NCBI RefSeq assembly: GCF_021134715.1
Contig: NC_060027.1
Span: 4,464,001 to 4,528,000 of the forward strand
Direction of reading: 5' to 3'
Source of the DNA: Daphnia pulex
Taxonomy: Eukaryota > Arthropoda > Branchiopoda > Diplostraca > Daphniidae
DNA length: 64,000 bases
The first letter of the stretch is position 1; every line of letters begins with the position of its first letter. Below are positions 22,041 to 38,493 of this stretch, in pieces. The notes beneath the pieces were generated by a model that searched no databases, was not told the DNA's origin, and was given only the letters and a program-made list of their open reading frames with translations. A program made the translations under genes and the position numbers.

Positions 22041-24151
22041 ATGATGAAGGTAAAACTTGTTATTTAATTTTTCACTGCATTTTTGTGTAAGCATGTTTCT
22101 CAATTATATAGGAAGAATCTAAGAGCAATCAAAACAATGATGAAAACAAAAATGAAAACACGGAAGAAAACATAGAAGAAACCAAGGATGAACCATTTGA
22201 AATCACACCTGATATGATTATTTGGAAAGCAATGTATCTTCCAGATCCAATAGTCAGAGCTGTCTGGGAGCTTGGATTCCAAACCCCAACAGCAATCCAG
22301 GTATGCTAGAGAAAAGATTTTGTTTGTATGATCTACACATGCAATTTCTTGATTGGTCTCATTCTCTAGCTTGCCTGCTTACCAACAGCAATGAAGGGAA
22401 GAAAAGACATTGTTGGAGCTGCAGAAACAGGGTCAGGAAAAACCCTTGCTTTTGGGATTCCCATACTGAATGGCATCCTTAAAGATAAAGAATTTGAACT
22501 GAAAAAGCTGAAACAGAATGAAGAAGAATCTGAAGATTCTGATGATGCAGATGATTCAGATGAAAATAATGATGATGGCCATACAAGCAACAAAAAGCAG
22601 CGAGTTGAAAAAAAAGCAGTTGTTGCTGAAGAAGATTCTGACGACTCTGGAGGACAGATGGAGGATTTTGGAGGTGGAATTGGGAGAGTGAGAGTATTTG
22701 ATGTAGTTGAGTTAGGGAATCAAAAAACCAAAATAATTAAAGGACAGAAAAAATTACGAGCATTGATAATTACTCCCACTCGAGAACTGGCAGTTCAAAT
22801 TGAAAAACATTTAAAGGCCGTTGCAAAGTACACAGACATATCCATTTGTCTCGTGATTGGTGGAATGGCAGCGCCTAAACAAGAAAGAATTTTAAGCAAA
22901 GGGCCAGACATTGTAATCGGAACTCCTGGTCGACTCTGGGAAATGATTGAAGGCGGAAATTCGCATCTTTCTCAAATTAAAGATATTCGGTTAGTTAATC
23001 AACATTTTATTTACTCTTCATTTAATAATTATTTGATGTTGTCGGTTTTAGATACCTTGCACTGGACGAGACCGATAGGCTTTTGGAGAAAGGTCATTTT
23101 GCCGAAGTCCGTACTCTGCTTGAACACATTAACAAAGACGAAGAAAAAAAGCGATGGAGACAAAATTTCGTTTTCTCCGCTACACTTACTCTGGCACATG
23201 ACTTACCTAACCGATTGGGTAATCTCAAATCGAAGAAGAAGAAAGAAGCTATGAAACTTGACAAGTTGCTTAGTTTGGTTGGCGTCAGACCCAAAGCAAA
23301 AGTAGTTGATTTAACAACTCAAGTAAGATCGCTGAAACCCGCATCGCTTTCGGAAATGAAGTTGTACTCGGCCACCGTTGAAGACAAGGATTATTATCTC
23401 TATTATTTCTTGCGACACAATCCGGGTCGTACTTTAGTGTTTTGCAATTCAATCAACAACGTGCGCCGTCTCACATCTGTATTCACTTTGCTGGAAACTA
23501 ACCCTCTTCCATTGCACGCGCAAATGCATCAGAAACAAAGACTCAAACATCTTGAGCGTTTTTCAAGTCTAGATAACGCGTTGCTGATAGCCACTGATGT
23601 AGCTGCCAGAGGACTTGATATCCCACATGTTCAACATGTAGTCCACTTCCAGGTAAATTTGTATTCCGATATCTTCAAAGGCTAATGTATTTAAAAATCA
23701 TTTATTCGCCCACTAGGTCCCTCGAACATCTGAAAATTATGTCCATCGTAGCGGTCGTACAGCTCGAGCTTCTCGTGAAGGATTAAGTTTAATCCTGATT
23801 GAACCTGAAGAAGCGACAACATATCGTAAACTTTGCTCCACCTTGAAGAAAGACAAGAATGATCTACCCGACTACGACGTTGACATGCGAATTTTTGCCG
23901 CCATCAAACAACGAGTAAATTTAGCCAAGGCAATAGAATCATTGGAACATCGAACCAAACGAGAGAGGTCAGACAAGAGCTGGATGAAGCAAATGGCAGA
24001 AGAAGCAGATTTAGTAATTAGTGAAAGTGATCAGGATTCCGACAGTGGTAGTGCTGCTCAGAGCCATTCTCAGCTTTTAACAGAGTTGAAGAATAAACGC
24101 AAAGAGCTCACGAAACTTCTTGCACGACCATTTAAACGTTCAGTCAAGTAA
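22041..24151 (+). CDS. DDX24: ATP-dependent RNA helicase DDX24 (MAK5-type)
   Basis: Nucleolar DEAD-box helicase of large-subunit ribosome assembly. The first exon is only ATGATGAAG; exon 2 carries the acidic N-terminus and Q motif (LGFQTPTAIQ). Motif I is AAETGSGKT, then comes a Ser/Asp/Glu-rich insert (about residues 120-190) characteristic of DDX24, motif Ia PTRELAVQ, GG at IGGMAAP, Ib TPGRLWE, motif III SAT, the helicase C half with LVFCNSINNVRRL, motif V ATDVAARGLD and VI HRSGRTAR. Motif II, created across a splice junction (RYLALDETDRLLEKGHF), reads DETD rather than DEAD. AATAAA at 24201. Intact. Confidence 0.93.
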
Positions 24152-24479
24152 TACTAATGACAGTCGTGTACCAATGCTTTCCAATGTTCGAAATTGACAA
24201 AATAAAAAACAATAAGAAAATCTTGTGAATATATATTTAGCAGAAGAGCACCCTGTACAAAGAAAAATGCACTGTGCAATGTGTCAAGTCATAATCCCAA
24301 AGTCCTTAAAAGCTGTGTGTAGTGGCCAACCGGTAAGTAACCAGTACGGCACTCAAAACAGTGTATGGAAAGCGCTTGAAACCAAACTCAAGTTACCTTG
24401 ATGTGACTGTGACTTCAGCACGTTTCAATCTGGTTTACAAAACTCAACGCAAAATGTTATTTACCTAAGCAGTCGTCAC

Positions 24480-26569
24480 TCATGCAGCGACGGCCACCTC
24501 ACTGTATGGGGGGAAATCAATTATATTGTACTTGTCCACGGCTTTGAAGGAAGGGTAGAGTCCAGATTGCTTGGTCCGCTCATTTGTACCCTTGGAGTAG
24601 CCGTCCCAGTGATTACCGGCTATCCCTAAAACATCACCTACTTCTACAGAAATCTCGCCAGGCCTATGGGCTTTGTGCGAGTACATAGCTATTTGTTGAT
24701 GAGGACCTTGTCCACCGTAGTAGTAAATATCATCCAAAGACTTGAATTTGCTTGATGCATCAGGGTGAAGTGTTTGCATGATCTCGTACGCCAACCGACA
24801 CACTTGAGACGAGAAAGTGCAAACGAGATGATCGCTGTGTGCAAGCATGTGAATATCGACCAAGATGCCTCGCAAGGACGAATCTGTGTAACGCGTTGCT
24901 ACAGCCGCTCCTTTGGCTATCGACACATCACCAAGAAATTCATACTCCGGATATCTGTCGGGGGAAAATAAACCAGACAAAAGATCATTTAAGAAAATAA
25001 ACTTAAAAAAGGGCATTACAAAAAGGGAGCTTACTTTTTCTTTGCTTCTGGAAGAACAGAAGGATCATCGGAAGCCAGGTAGACCCGTCTTACTTTGATT
25101 TGTTCTTTAATTTCTAGTTTATCAAAAAAATCTGCTACGTATAACATGTACTCGTCAATCGAATGAAATGCAGCCTCTGTTCCAACTTTATCAGTCCGCC
25201 GCACGTGGACACTGCAATAAAGTTTTTTTTTTTTTTTTTAAATCTTGACTGAAGTTATTGATCAAGCAGCTTACCCAACAACAGGACTCTCAAATTTCAT
25301 TTTTTCTTTTGCTTGATCTAACATCTTCTGAGTCTCGGGCTGATATCGCAGGAGGTACTTCATAAACTGACCAATCCACCACACCTGAGGATCACCATGT
25401 AGTCTGATCATCCTCTCCGACAAGTCCCGAGGAATTGCTAATGGCAAGAACGGAGGCCGAGGAGACAACATATCCACTATGGGTAATTCGATGACCTGGG
25501 TTTCATTTGTTCCTTAAAATTGTACAAACTTTTAATGTCAAATGGTTCGTTCATTAATAAGAAATAATTTTTTTCACCAGGCCAATTACTCCTATCCAAA
25601 CCAGACGGATCAGTGCAAGTATCACTAAGTGGCAAAAATACTTTCTCCCATCCACCACGATGGTATCGCCATTTTTTCGAGTTCAATATCAAAGTTCTCT
25701 TGGTGGCATAGGCCATAATGAAACAATAGGCAGCATGATGTATCTGGCAACCATATCCACAACTCTGAAAGAAAATTTCTATGTTAAATTACTTTTAATA
25801 ATGTTATTATAAAAATCAACAGACCTTGTTAAGATTACAGATTAATTTCCTAGCCTTGGAACAGTCAGCTGGATTTTGAAGATAATGTAAGCGTCTTTGG
25901 ACCAAGTCCGACAAGGCACGTGATTCTGTACTTCTCCAGGCATCATGGTTTTCCATGTTGCTAAGCTCTTGTATGTCATTCAAAAGAATACTGACAGAAA
26001 GGAATAAAATTAATTAGTTTGAAATTAACCTAGAATAATTTAAAAAAAAATTACATTTCATGCTCTTTTCCTGAGTTCAAAATTTCTTGAATCAAATTTG
26101 ATATTTCAGGGGCACTTTGATCACGCCCTGATTTCTTCAGCTTTTCTAACTCTTGTTGCACGAAATACCAATTCTCTTGAACACCTCGGTAAATAGCTCG
26201 TCTTCTCACTTCATACTCCTTACTAGGTCCAGATGATTTCTTTTCAAGACCGTTAAAGTTAATGGGTAGTCTGATGTTGTCCTCTAATGTTGATCTAAGT
26301 CGCTCAACAACACCTTCTTTTATTTTTCCTGACTGAGCTTCATGACTGAAGTTTGTCAGTATCCACTGGAGTTCCTGATTTCTCACTTTAAGACTTTCAA
26401 GTTCTGAAACTGCTTTTGAAAGTCGCTGAAGCACATCACTGCTAACATCACTCTGTGGACTATTTAACAACGGTCTTGTCAATAGAATCAAAGCGACAAC
26501 CCAAAAGAAGAAAAGAATTATGGCTGCCTGAGCCAGAATCTTGTTGGAGCTTCGTAAATTCATAGTCAT
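24480..26569 (-). CDS. FUT8: Alpha-(1,6)-fucosyltransferase (core fucosylation)
   Basis: Golgi type II membrane enzyme that adds fucose from GDP-fucose to the innermost GlcNAc of N-glycans. The start was taken at ATG 26569 ([14 protein letters not shown]), because codons farther 5' are not ATG. A membrane anchor follows ([16 protein letters not shown]), then a coiled stem ([14 protein letters not shown]), the GT23 catalytic domain with [20 protein letters not shown] (25230-25150), [20 protein letters not shown] and DDIYYYGGQ, and the C-terminal SH3 fold ([34 protein letters not shown]). This is the full FUT8 architecture. An acceptor at about 26637 suggests a spliced 5' UTR. Tail-to-tail with DDX24. 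Confidence 0.95.
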
Positions 26570-27860
26570 TGTTGAATTGGTTTTCGTAGTCCAATTTGTC
26601 TTCAATTCAGGACAATTGAATTGGACTTTTTCGCCCTAAAGATAATAAAAAAAAGACATGATTGAAATCACTTGTAATGGAAACAAAACACATTCAAATT
26701 ATTGTGACAGATATAACTAAACTGCAGTCTGCTAAAGAGCCTTTAAAGATAATAAAGTACATACATATTTTTTACATGAACAAATTTGAAAAGTTGTTAA
26801 ATAACTACATACTTGCATGTTTTAATTTACCTTCACGTTTCAAAAAGTGATCCATAAATCATCAACCACGAATTTGTCAAGTGAACTATGGGCTAGAAGT
26901 ACTCAGGTCATTGCGGAAGACGAGACCAATAGCCGAACAACAACTCAGAGAACGGTCCAATCAATTTTGACGAAAACTACGGCCTATCCAACATACAGAA
27001 AAACGTGACGGGTCTACAGCTACAGTCGTTGGCAATATCCGTGTCGTGAATTCAACAAAAATATCGGATTAAGCAACGGAGTGAACGAACGCACAAAAAC
27101 TCTGAATACTAGTCAGCTCCCATCAGGAAATAAACCGCGGGAGACGTCAACAGCGAATGCCGAGAGTCCCTCCCACTTTTCTGTTCTTCCCTTTTCAATT
27201 GGCCAATGAAAAGCAAAGGGCTGTTTACCATGACCTGCCACCTATAGTTAGAAAACATTATCTTCAATTCAATTCAATAATATTTCGTTTATCTTACGAC
27301 AATTATCAATATCAGAAAGTAACCAAAGCAACCATCAGTTATCTAAAATTTTGATTCCTAATAACGGAACGTCCATTGACTTTGTATTGTTTGTTATGCA
27401 TGCTTTGTGCATTCACTAAGTTTAAGGGACATTTTCTCATTTTCTGTACCTCCTTCAAAAACGATTAAAAAATAAATAAACACAAAACAATTAAAATTAT
27501 CTTGATTTTATTTAGATTAGTTCATTTGCAGCCAAATAAAAAGGTTAAAAAATAAAAATGAGAAATAAATCTAAAATAAAAGGTTAGTATTTATTTTCCA
27601 CCGCTTGGGGCAGGTAAGTATTAACGGCGACCACACTAAGGACAATTCACCCATTCCGGATGTGTATTTTTTTTTAAGCGAGTAGCGCGGATGTCACAAC
27701 ACGCCCAAACAGCTGGAGAGTTGCAGAATCTCTTCACTCGTGCAAGTGTGCTGGAGATAAATCTCTTGGTTGCCGGGGGGAAAATAATTTATTAGAAATA
27801 ATAAGAATTTCAAAGAATGATTATTATTACTATATCAAATCTCGAACAAAATAAAAATAT
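26570..27860. other. Spacer between FUT8 and the SMP-C2-C1 gene
   Basis: Holds the FUT8 5' UTR and promoter and perhaps the 3' UTR of the next gene. The - strand frame at 27640-27775 is open for about 45 codons (TKRFISSTLARVKRF at the start) after possible acceptors and could be a terminal exon of the upstream gene; I cannot decide. Confidence 0.35.
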
Positions 27861-28481
27861 TTACTGAAGTGGTTGCCCCATAAGTTTTCCACTTATGAAT
27901 GTATTGACTTCTTTTCTCCCTGTCGCGCTACACAATTGCATGGATACAGTCAACCAAGTGGTATCGACACGGTATCTAATACAACAAATTCCATGTGGTA
28001 AGCCGACGACCCACTGATGAGAATTTTTTAAAATTACGATAGCACGCCGCAAAGTTTATAGGAACAGATATCGCGGTTTATTAGTTTACTTGAACGTGTG
28101 TTAATAATAAGAGGGCTTAAATTGAGGTTTTGATCAAACATGGCTGTAACGTTAAGGGAGATAAAAGTGTCTTACTTTGCGTTAGTAATGAGCTTAAAAG
28201 TGATAGCAAACATTCAGGTAATAAAAACATAGCCAAAAGCTTTCTAAAGGGCACCTCATACATCTAGTATGTATAAACGGTAAAAATTTTCTGTCCAAAG
28301 TAAAAGATAATACAATTTTCCACAATTTGTTTGCGTTTAAGATAACAGACCGTGTAACGTTCAATTGCGCCGTAGTTTTCGGTCAACAACGGCCGATGTG
28401 TCTTCAACGTATTCCCTAAATTCATATTTATTGGATTGTGTTTTTATCATTTCACGAGAAATGAAATAAATTCTACGAAAC

Positions 28482-31400
28482 TTACAATTCCATAAAATGG
28501 ACAGTAGAATTGGGGCACAAAGATTCCACTTTGACGTGACAAGGTTTATGGCAACGCAACATGCAGTCACGACACTCGTAGCCTTGCTTGCCAGGACGCC
28601 TTGCCAGAGGGGTTCCGCACACCTGGCACAAAGATCCGCTGTGCAAAAATCACGAAAACGAAAGAAAAAATAAATTGATGAATTCTAAATAAATATGGTC
28701 AATTATACCCAGTAAGGTGTTTGGCAACAAAGACGTGATCGCTAAAGATGTGCAATTTTGTGCCTTTCTTTTTCCACTTGCGCTTCTCAGCCAGCGCCAT
28801 GGGGATCAAGTAATGTCTGTTTTTTAATAAATGAAATCAAGGAAAACAATTTAATCTGTAATTTGGATAAGAAAATACTTTTTAATTCCATTTTCAGTTG
28901 ACTCTAGAACAAGAGTTGATGCTTCGTCAAGATAAGTTTTTGTCGATGCATTACTGATGGCCGATACTTCACTCAGACTCGATCTTGTCGAGTCAATTTC
29001 ACCGCCCAGACCGGGGACAGCAAGTAATGATTGCCCTTCAAAATAATTTCATTAATTCAATTAAAATTCTCTGAATTAAAAAAGAAAATTAACACACCAG
29101 ATCTACCGCGATCAGCCGAAACGGATCGAACAAGTGGATCATCTCGGTTAAGAGAATCATCTCGTCCTGGTGTTCCAGGATCTACGGATCTCGATCGGTT
29201 CTTGGATCGACTGAGACGTTCTTTCAGATTACGGAAGAAAGACCGTCTACGAGAACGTCCTCTATTACGATCTACCAAAAATAGTAATAAGACAACGTTT
29301 AACTAAAAACATCTTGAATAAAAGCCATTACTACCTTCTTCCTTTGAACTAAGTGATGACGCCATACTACCCATCAGCGGAGTGTACTGGTTTTCAGAAT
29401 AATAATTATCTTTGAAAGATTCGGCGCCATCGGTAAAACCAGTTTCCTTAAAAATGTATAAACATGTTTGAATTAGAAAAATGGAAAATTAAATTCTTCT
29501 TTAATTAATATACTCTTGATCCGGGTAGGGTGTTCAAGCCTCGACGAGGACTTGGTCGTCGCGCTTCAAAATGCCTAGAAGCTGATGCCGCTGTTGACGG
29601 TTTGTCGTTGAGCTCATTGAAATTATTGATATCTTCAAGGAACATAAGAGTGGCTTAAATGCGGATAGTCACTTAAATAATAATTAGAAATTTACCTGAA
29701 TGTCGTTGAGTTGCACGATTGTATGAATCTCTTCGCACTAGGCGGCTTTCGGCATCCATAGCTAAACAAAATTGTTAAATGTTAACAAATGGTGTTTGAT
29801 AAAATTGAATTATAATAGCGTAATTACATGAAGTCATTTTGGTAGCGGAGGTTGCTACACCGGAAGGCAGACTGTTGGGTACATCGACTCCATCAATAAA
29901 AAGAAACTTGATTTGAAACCAATAGTTAGAAAAACCAGACGCATATTGGTGGATTTTTTGAAATGTAATTACCTCGACTGTTAGTGTTCCAGAAACAGAA
30001 TCGTTTTCGTAAGGTCGGGATTGGAGCGGGATGATTTGACGTTGACTAGGATTCATCAGCAATTCTTCCATGCCCACAATTCCAAGTCCCAAGAAAGTGT
30101 TGCGATTTTTATCGCGATCGTAAAGCTCAAACATGATTTCTTCTGTATTGGGTCCTAGATCGCTGAAAAATAAAGAGTGTATAATTGCGCAATCGAACGT
30201 TTTGTAATTATTATAATTTTAAATTTCTATTTACAATAAGAAATTTTCATCCCAGAACGGGTTTTCAGTTCCTTGCTTTATTGTCGTTTGATGACGTTGG
30301 GGAGGATCGTCCATTTCGATGATGCTGTACAACTGGTGGCAACCTTTTCATTCAATAGAATTTTGGTCTTATTGTTTTGGCGAAGAATCGTGAATTAAAA
30401 ATAAGTTGGTTTACCTTTCTGAGAGCCAAGGTTGTTGGCTTTGACTATTTTTACCAGCAATTTCTTGTCCTTTGAGGAACGCCTTAATCTGGTTTCTAGC
30501 TGTAAAAATGAACGACACTAAAATAATGGTAGCTTATTATTAAATGGATGAAGGAATCATACCATGCTATCGTAATGCACCGGAAGAATGGGTTCGGCTG
30601 GATTGACACTTGGAACAAATCGCGGAGAGTCGGGATAACGAGACCAATGCAATTGATTAGTGGCGGCTCGCAATGCGGCTGTCACCATCTCAATGATGAT
30701 GTCTTGAACGAGCTGTTCATCGCCGCTTATATTTCCTGCTGTCTCATCTTTTATTATCGATAGTCTTACCTGAAATTAAACAGAAACACCAATGAACAAA
30801 TGGACAGTATTATACACAACAATTATAGATTTAAAAAAATTACGTCTGGCCAGCCGTCAAATTTAATTGCAACTGCGCCATCACGGAAATCGGTTGAAGC
30901 GTTCAGACGACCCCGGAGTCGTTCAACTTGAAGACGATAGTCGGATATCGTTTGATGATCGCGTTGTTCACGCTTAGCACGAACAAGAATATTAAAACGC
31001 GATTCAAAATCTCCGGTGATAGTCTGTAAAACATCAGAATAAATGAATCAACTGAAAATGAATTGTAAGTCTGAATTGCTGCATTAAACTTACAGCCCTT
31101 TCATTTGGGGTTAGTTCGCAAAATACGTTGTTCAGTCGCGGGGGAAGGTCATCATGAAATAAAATCTGCTGAATTTCAACAGATACTCCAGTCTAGGAAA
31201 TAAACAATAGCCTTAGTATACACAGTCTTTTAAATCATTAGTGTAATATAGACTATTTAATTTACTTCAATTTCCGATTGTTTGGTTTGATTGTTGAGCG
31301 ATTCCTTCCATGTAGTGTTCAAGTCGGTTAAAATTTGAGTCTTTGCGTAGACATAGCTCAGGCAGTTAGTGACCCACTTGACACAATCTGAATTAGAACC

Positions 31401-31763
31401 TGTTACTGAAGGCACATCTGGGTGTTGGTCATCCGACTTTGAGACACTCTTGGATCTCGTAAGTTTTGGCAGGGCAGGAGGGGGATGCGATTTGAGAGTA
31501 TTTATGAAACGTTCAGTGTTGCTTATGTTGGGCTTTTCGACTGTTGGCGATGCAACTGCTGCAGCCGATGTGGGGGGAACTGTAGAATTCAATGCATGGG
31601 TCTCCTTTGGTGGGTCCAACAGTAGTCTGGAATACACGAACTTTCCAACAATTGTCAAAATGGTACCAAATATAATCCAGCCGAGTAAGAGAATTGCAAG
31701 TGTTTCCATTGCGCTAGCCCCCGGATGGAAAGTACAAATCAGATCATCCAAGCGATCGGCCAT
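28482..31763 (-). CDS. SMP-C2-C1 membrane protein, TMEM24/C2CD2-like lipid transfer candidate
   Basis: The start is MADRLDDLICTFHPG with one membrane segment (LAILLLGWIIFGTILTIVG, about residues 21-40), a Pro/Ser linker, then DCVKWVTNCLSYVYAKTQIL and an SMP-like stretch (VEIQQILFHDDLPPRLNNVF, VAIKFDGWPDVRLSI). A C2 domain follows (IIEMDDPPQRHQTTIKQGTE, NPFWDENFLL, MFELYDRDKNRNTFLGLGIV), then an Arg/Ser-rich basic region (about 29270-29060). The final domain is a C1 zinc finger, GSLCQVCGTPLARRPGKQGY then ECRDCMLRCHKPCHVKVESLC, with the complete Cys/His set. This order suggests an ER-anchored contact-site lipid transporter with a diacylglycerol-type finger. The closest family I can name is TMEM24/C2CD2; PDZD8 also has SMP and C1. 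The terminal TAA overlaps a good GTAAGT donor, so the C-terminus may extend. Confidence 0.65.
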
Positions 31764-33684
31764 ATCTCAGCCCATTGTCATGGACTTTGAAACTGGCTGA
31801 TAAAAACCAACACTGCAGATCGAGAAACGTTCAATGAACTTGTAAGAAGAATCGCGACTGAGGTGCAGCTACGATCACTCGTACATGGAAATCTTTTCTG
31901 CTGGCCAGAGACGAAAAGCTAAAAATACTTGGTAGCCTTGCTGGTTCATCACGGGCTAATAATAGATCCCCTGCACCTATCCTATACACATGTGCGATAA
32001 TCAACTGTACTCGAGAAATAAGTACAGAAACCTACACATCCTTCCAATGTATATATTGTGTGAGTATACCAATGTTGTACAATACTGAAATATCTACTAG
32101 GAAATCGTATAGGAAATAAAAAGAATTAGAAGGAAAGCGATATCGAAATTTTGGTGTCGGTAAGTATATAACATTTCGGAACTGTTCTAAATAGCACATT
32201 GAGCCAATCTAGGAAAAATAGCTATCCGTTTTAATGAAATGCATAATTATGAGAAAACGAACGATAATCTCAAGTTTTTAAAAAATGTTGCATCGTTTAT
32301 TTCTTTTACTTAATAATATTAAACAGAGGAAAGGCAACCGCGTGAACCCTATTCTACCCGCGACATTCAACTCAGAATGTTATATGGAACATGGGGAAAC
32401 ACTGGAAACAGTCCCAAACGTCTCCCAGGTTGCTTATGTTAGAGTTCTAAAACTTTCCTCGATTTTAGCTTAAATTTAAAAAGGAACAGTTAACCTTCAA
32501 AATTTTGAATAACTTAGACTTGCTGTCTAATAAAGTACACTCTCCATTTCTTTCGGATTATTCATCTATAAAGTAATAAAAGTAAAAAGAAAATTAGAGA
32601 TCGGACTCGCCGTGAAAAATACTTTAGAAAATAATTCTTTGCTCTACTTCAAGTTCTGCTAACTTTCAGTACAATAGAGACTATTTTTATCCATTTTGAT
32701 GGATGCAATATAATGACAAAAATAAATAAATACTGCATTAATTCTTGCCAAAATTCGTTCCGTTATTGGTTGCCATAACAACTTAATATTTAAGTTAAAT
32801 GTAATTGGGTCTAGAAATTGCAAGTTGACGTGTATCAATGTGATGAATCGAAATAACACAATGTGGATTCTACGCGGTGAATTAAGGTATGTATATGCTT
32901 GGCACACTGACAAATGTGAAAGAGCCAAAATAATGATTGGCCAAAAGATTTTTTCTAATATAAATTTTTGGTAAAATGGGAATTTTTTTTTAAATGAGAG
33001 GTAATGTGAGATGTGACTAGCCCAACCCACCGAAAAAATTACAACTCCGTACGTATACAACCGCTTTGAAAAATTCGAATTTGGCGCGCACACAACAAAA
33101 TGCGCCACAAACAGAATCGAACACAATGGAAGTTGGAAAAAATAATTTTCTTTTCACTACGATTGAATTCACGTCTCCTTTAAAACAAAATTATCCAATT
33201 AACATAAAATAACAACGACTTCATTTTATTTTACAAGAAAACTGAGATATTTAAAATTTGTATTTTAAAAATTTCGGCCATGATCCATGAATCTGTTTAG
33301 GTACTGAGGTGGCCCTCTTTCGGTAGCCGTCTAGTCAGAGCAAGCTCGAGCAGCAGCTAAAGCACTCAAAAGCTAGCCCGTGACTTTGGACCGAAAGTCC
33401 CCAACTTAGGTTTGGACAAATATGGCGGTTTTGATGTTGTTGACTTGACGCTAGCGTCCCGCTTTCCTTGACTTTTGTAAATCGGCGCGATAGTTTCCAA
33501 GTTGAGTGGATTACATGAATCGTTTAGTCCAGTGACAAAAATCGAGAATATTTCGTACTTATTTGCTGCTTTGATCAACTACAAGTGTGGCGTCGGGGCG
33601 TGCTTTTTTGATAAGCATTGACAACCGACAGACAAGAGCTGTTGTGTTTGAAGATTCGCTTTACGAAATACAAAAGTAGACAAT
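31764..33684. other. Long divergent spacer before PPP4R3
   Basis: No supported gene. A 155-codon open frame on - (32659-33126) is rich in Phe, Ile, His and Leu in AT-rich DNA and matches nothing I know. Around 33300-33400 base composition becomes more balanced, as near a promoter. Promoters of both flanking genes must lie here. Confidence 0.4.
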
Positions 33685-36747
<3,063 letters not shown>

Positions 36748-38032
36748 GCTACTCGTCCATCTCTTAATTTTAATACTTTATTAGCTCCACTTTCTTCTCT
36801 CTTTCATTCCCCCTCTCTTTGTCCAGCTAGCCCCTAAAAGTTTATGATTTGCGGGTGTTCCCATTGGGAGTGCGTTAACGAGGCGGTAGTTTCAGTGCAT
36901 TTTGGGCGGGGTAGAAGGGGGAAGAAGAGCAGCAAAAGAAGTGGCGAAAGAGTACATCCTCGGGCTCTCTTTTTTCATTCTTTCGTTTTGTGAAGAGAGA
37001 AAACAGTGTAGCATAGTAGCAACATCGACAAAGAGATGTATCAATGTGTTTTCGGACCAATATGAACGTGTGCGCATCGCATGGAATGTAGTAGACGAGA
37101 ATCAAATGATGTAAGAGCGAATGTGCGGTCACTTGTGGTGTTGCTCAGTGATGTTCTGCTGCCGAAAAGCTTGCTGCTCTGTACATTTTTTCCTTTATTG
37201 TTATTTGATAGATTAGATGGTTGAATCTTGACGTCCGGCGTCCTCTCATCTCTCCCCGCTTGGATCCTTTTCCCCATTAGCTTTGCTCGACGACGCCTGG
37301 CACCTGACGACAGCTCCTTCTTTTCAAATTAAGCCTACCTACTCTCCCCATATATTATCCATCTTTTCTCATACATACACTCCCACCTTCCACTATCCCA
37401 AAATACCAATTGCTGTATATTGTATGTTAAGCCATACAGTTATAGCCGCACAACCTTTTTAGGGAAACTGCTGCGCTGCTCTTCTTCTTCCTTCTTTTAA
37501 ATAAGTTAGACTGGATTTGTTCATGTGACACTGCTGGATTGACGGATCATGCGGACTCTCCTAATTGTTTCAACAGTTTACTCGTGTTCTCTTCTTGTCT
37601 CCTATCCTTTCCCCCAAGCGAACCTTCTTCACAATGTCCCTTGATTGTTGTCCTTCCTCTTCTCCCACCAACCCTTACAATTTTCATTATTTTCGTGCGT
37701 TTCCCTAAAAAGGCAGGATTGTGTGCGGTCCTTCCTCCTGAAAAAACTGTACTGTAATCGCGATTGTAAGATGTAATCGTATCGCGCGGTTTTTATAAAG
37801 AAACTTCACGGTCTGACAGTTTGTGTTATTTTCTTTTTATTACGTCAATTGAACAAACATTTTAATTGCCTTTTAAGTGCGACCTATCAAAGATAGACCG
37901 TAAATGTCAATTATAGTCATCTAGAACCGGATAATTTGGGCCTTATATAAGAATGAAGGAATCATTCCAAACACTTTTAGAAGTTTCTCCAATTTTTATT
38001 ACATCAAATCAAATACTAATAATGATACAGAA
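36748..38032. other. 3' UTR region between convergent PPP4R3 and COX20
   Basis: Pyrimidine-rich, AT-balanced sequence with no recognised gene; short ORFs on both strands are low-complexity. It most likely holds the PPP4R3 3' UTR. Confidence 0.5.
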
Positions 38033-38493
38033 TCAACTTTTATCTTGTGGTCTGCTGAGTTGAAGATCAGTGTCAGTTCCTTCTCTGGCAACTTGTTCTT
38101 TCATGGCTGTTTTAAGCATGGTCACATTGAATTTGTTCTGTGACCAGGAATATCTGCAGTAAACCCTACACATTGAAATATTAAACCAATGTGAATTATA
38201 TTACATTATCACACACATTTAAATCTTTACCAGTATGATAAAGTGATCCCAGCAAATGAAAGAACAGCTGTATTGCAGGCTTGCTTTACCTTACTGGTAA
38301 ACAAAAAATATGTCAGTCCAGTAGCAAACCCGCCACCAATTCCATTTAAAAATGAACTTCGGAAACAAGGTATCGAACCCAAATCCCTCCCTAAAATCGA
38401 TGCCTGAATATAACACAAAAGAGATTATCAAAATGGTTTAATAATTAGTATCTTAGATCAACTTACTTTGACTTTGTTATCATCGTTAGACAT
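38033..38493 (-). CDS. COX20: Cytochrome c oxidase assembly protein COX20
   Basis: Inner-membrane chaperone that stabilises newly made COX2 for copper insertion. Three exons: MSNDDNKVK, then ASILGRDLGSIPCFRSSFLN with two membrane helices (GIGGGFATGLTYFLFTSKV and ACNTAVLSFAGITLSYW), then YCRYSWSQNKFNVTML, ending LQLSRPQDKS. The PC-R-S and FLFTSKVKQAC patterns match the family. About 105 residues, near the usual size. Same strand as PSMB2. Confidence 0.88.

Noticed and set aside
32659-33126. 155-codon open frame on the - strand
   Set aside because: AT-rich, hydrophobic composition expected from A/T-rich DNA, no family resemblance, no splice or promoter context; probably chance.
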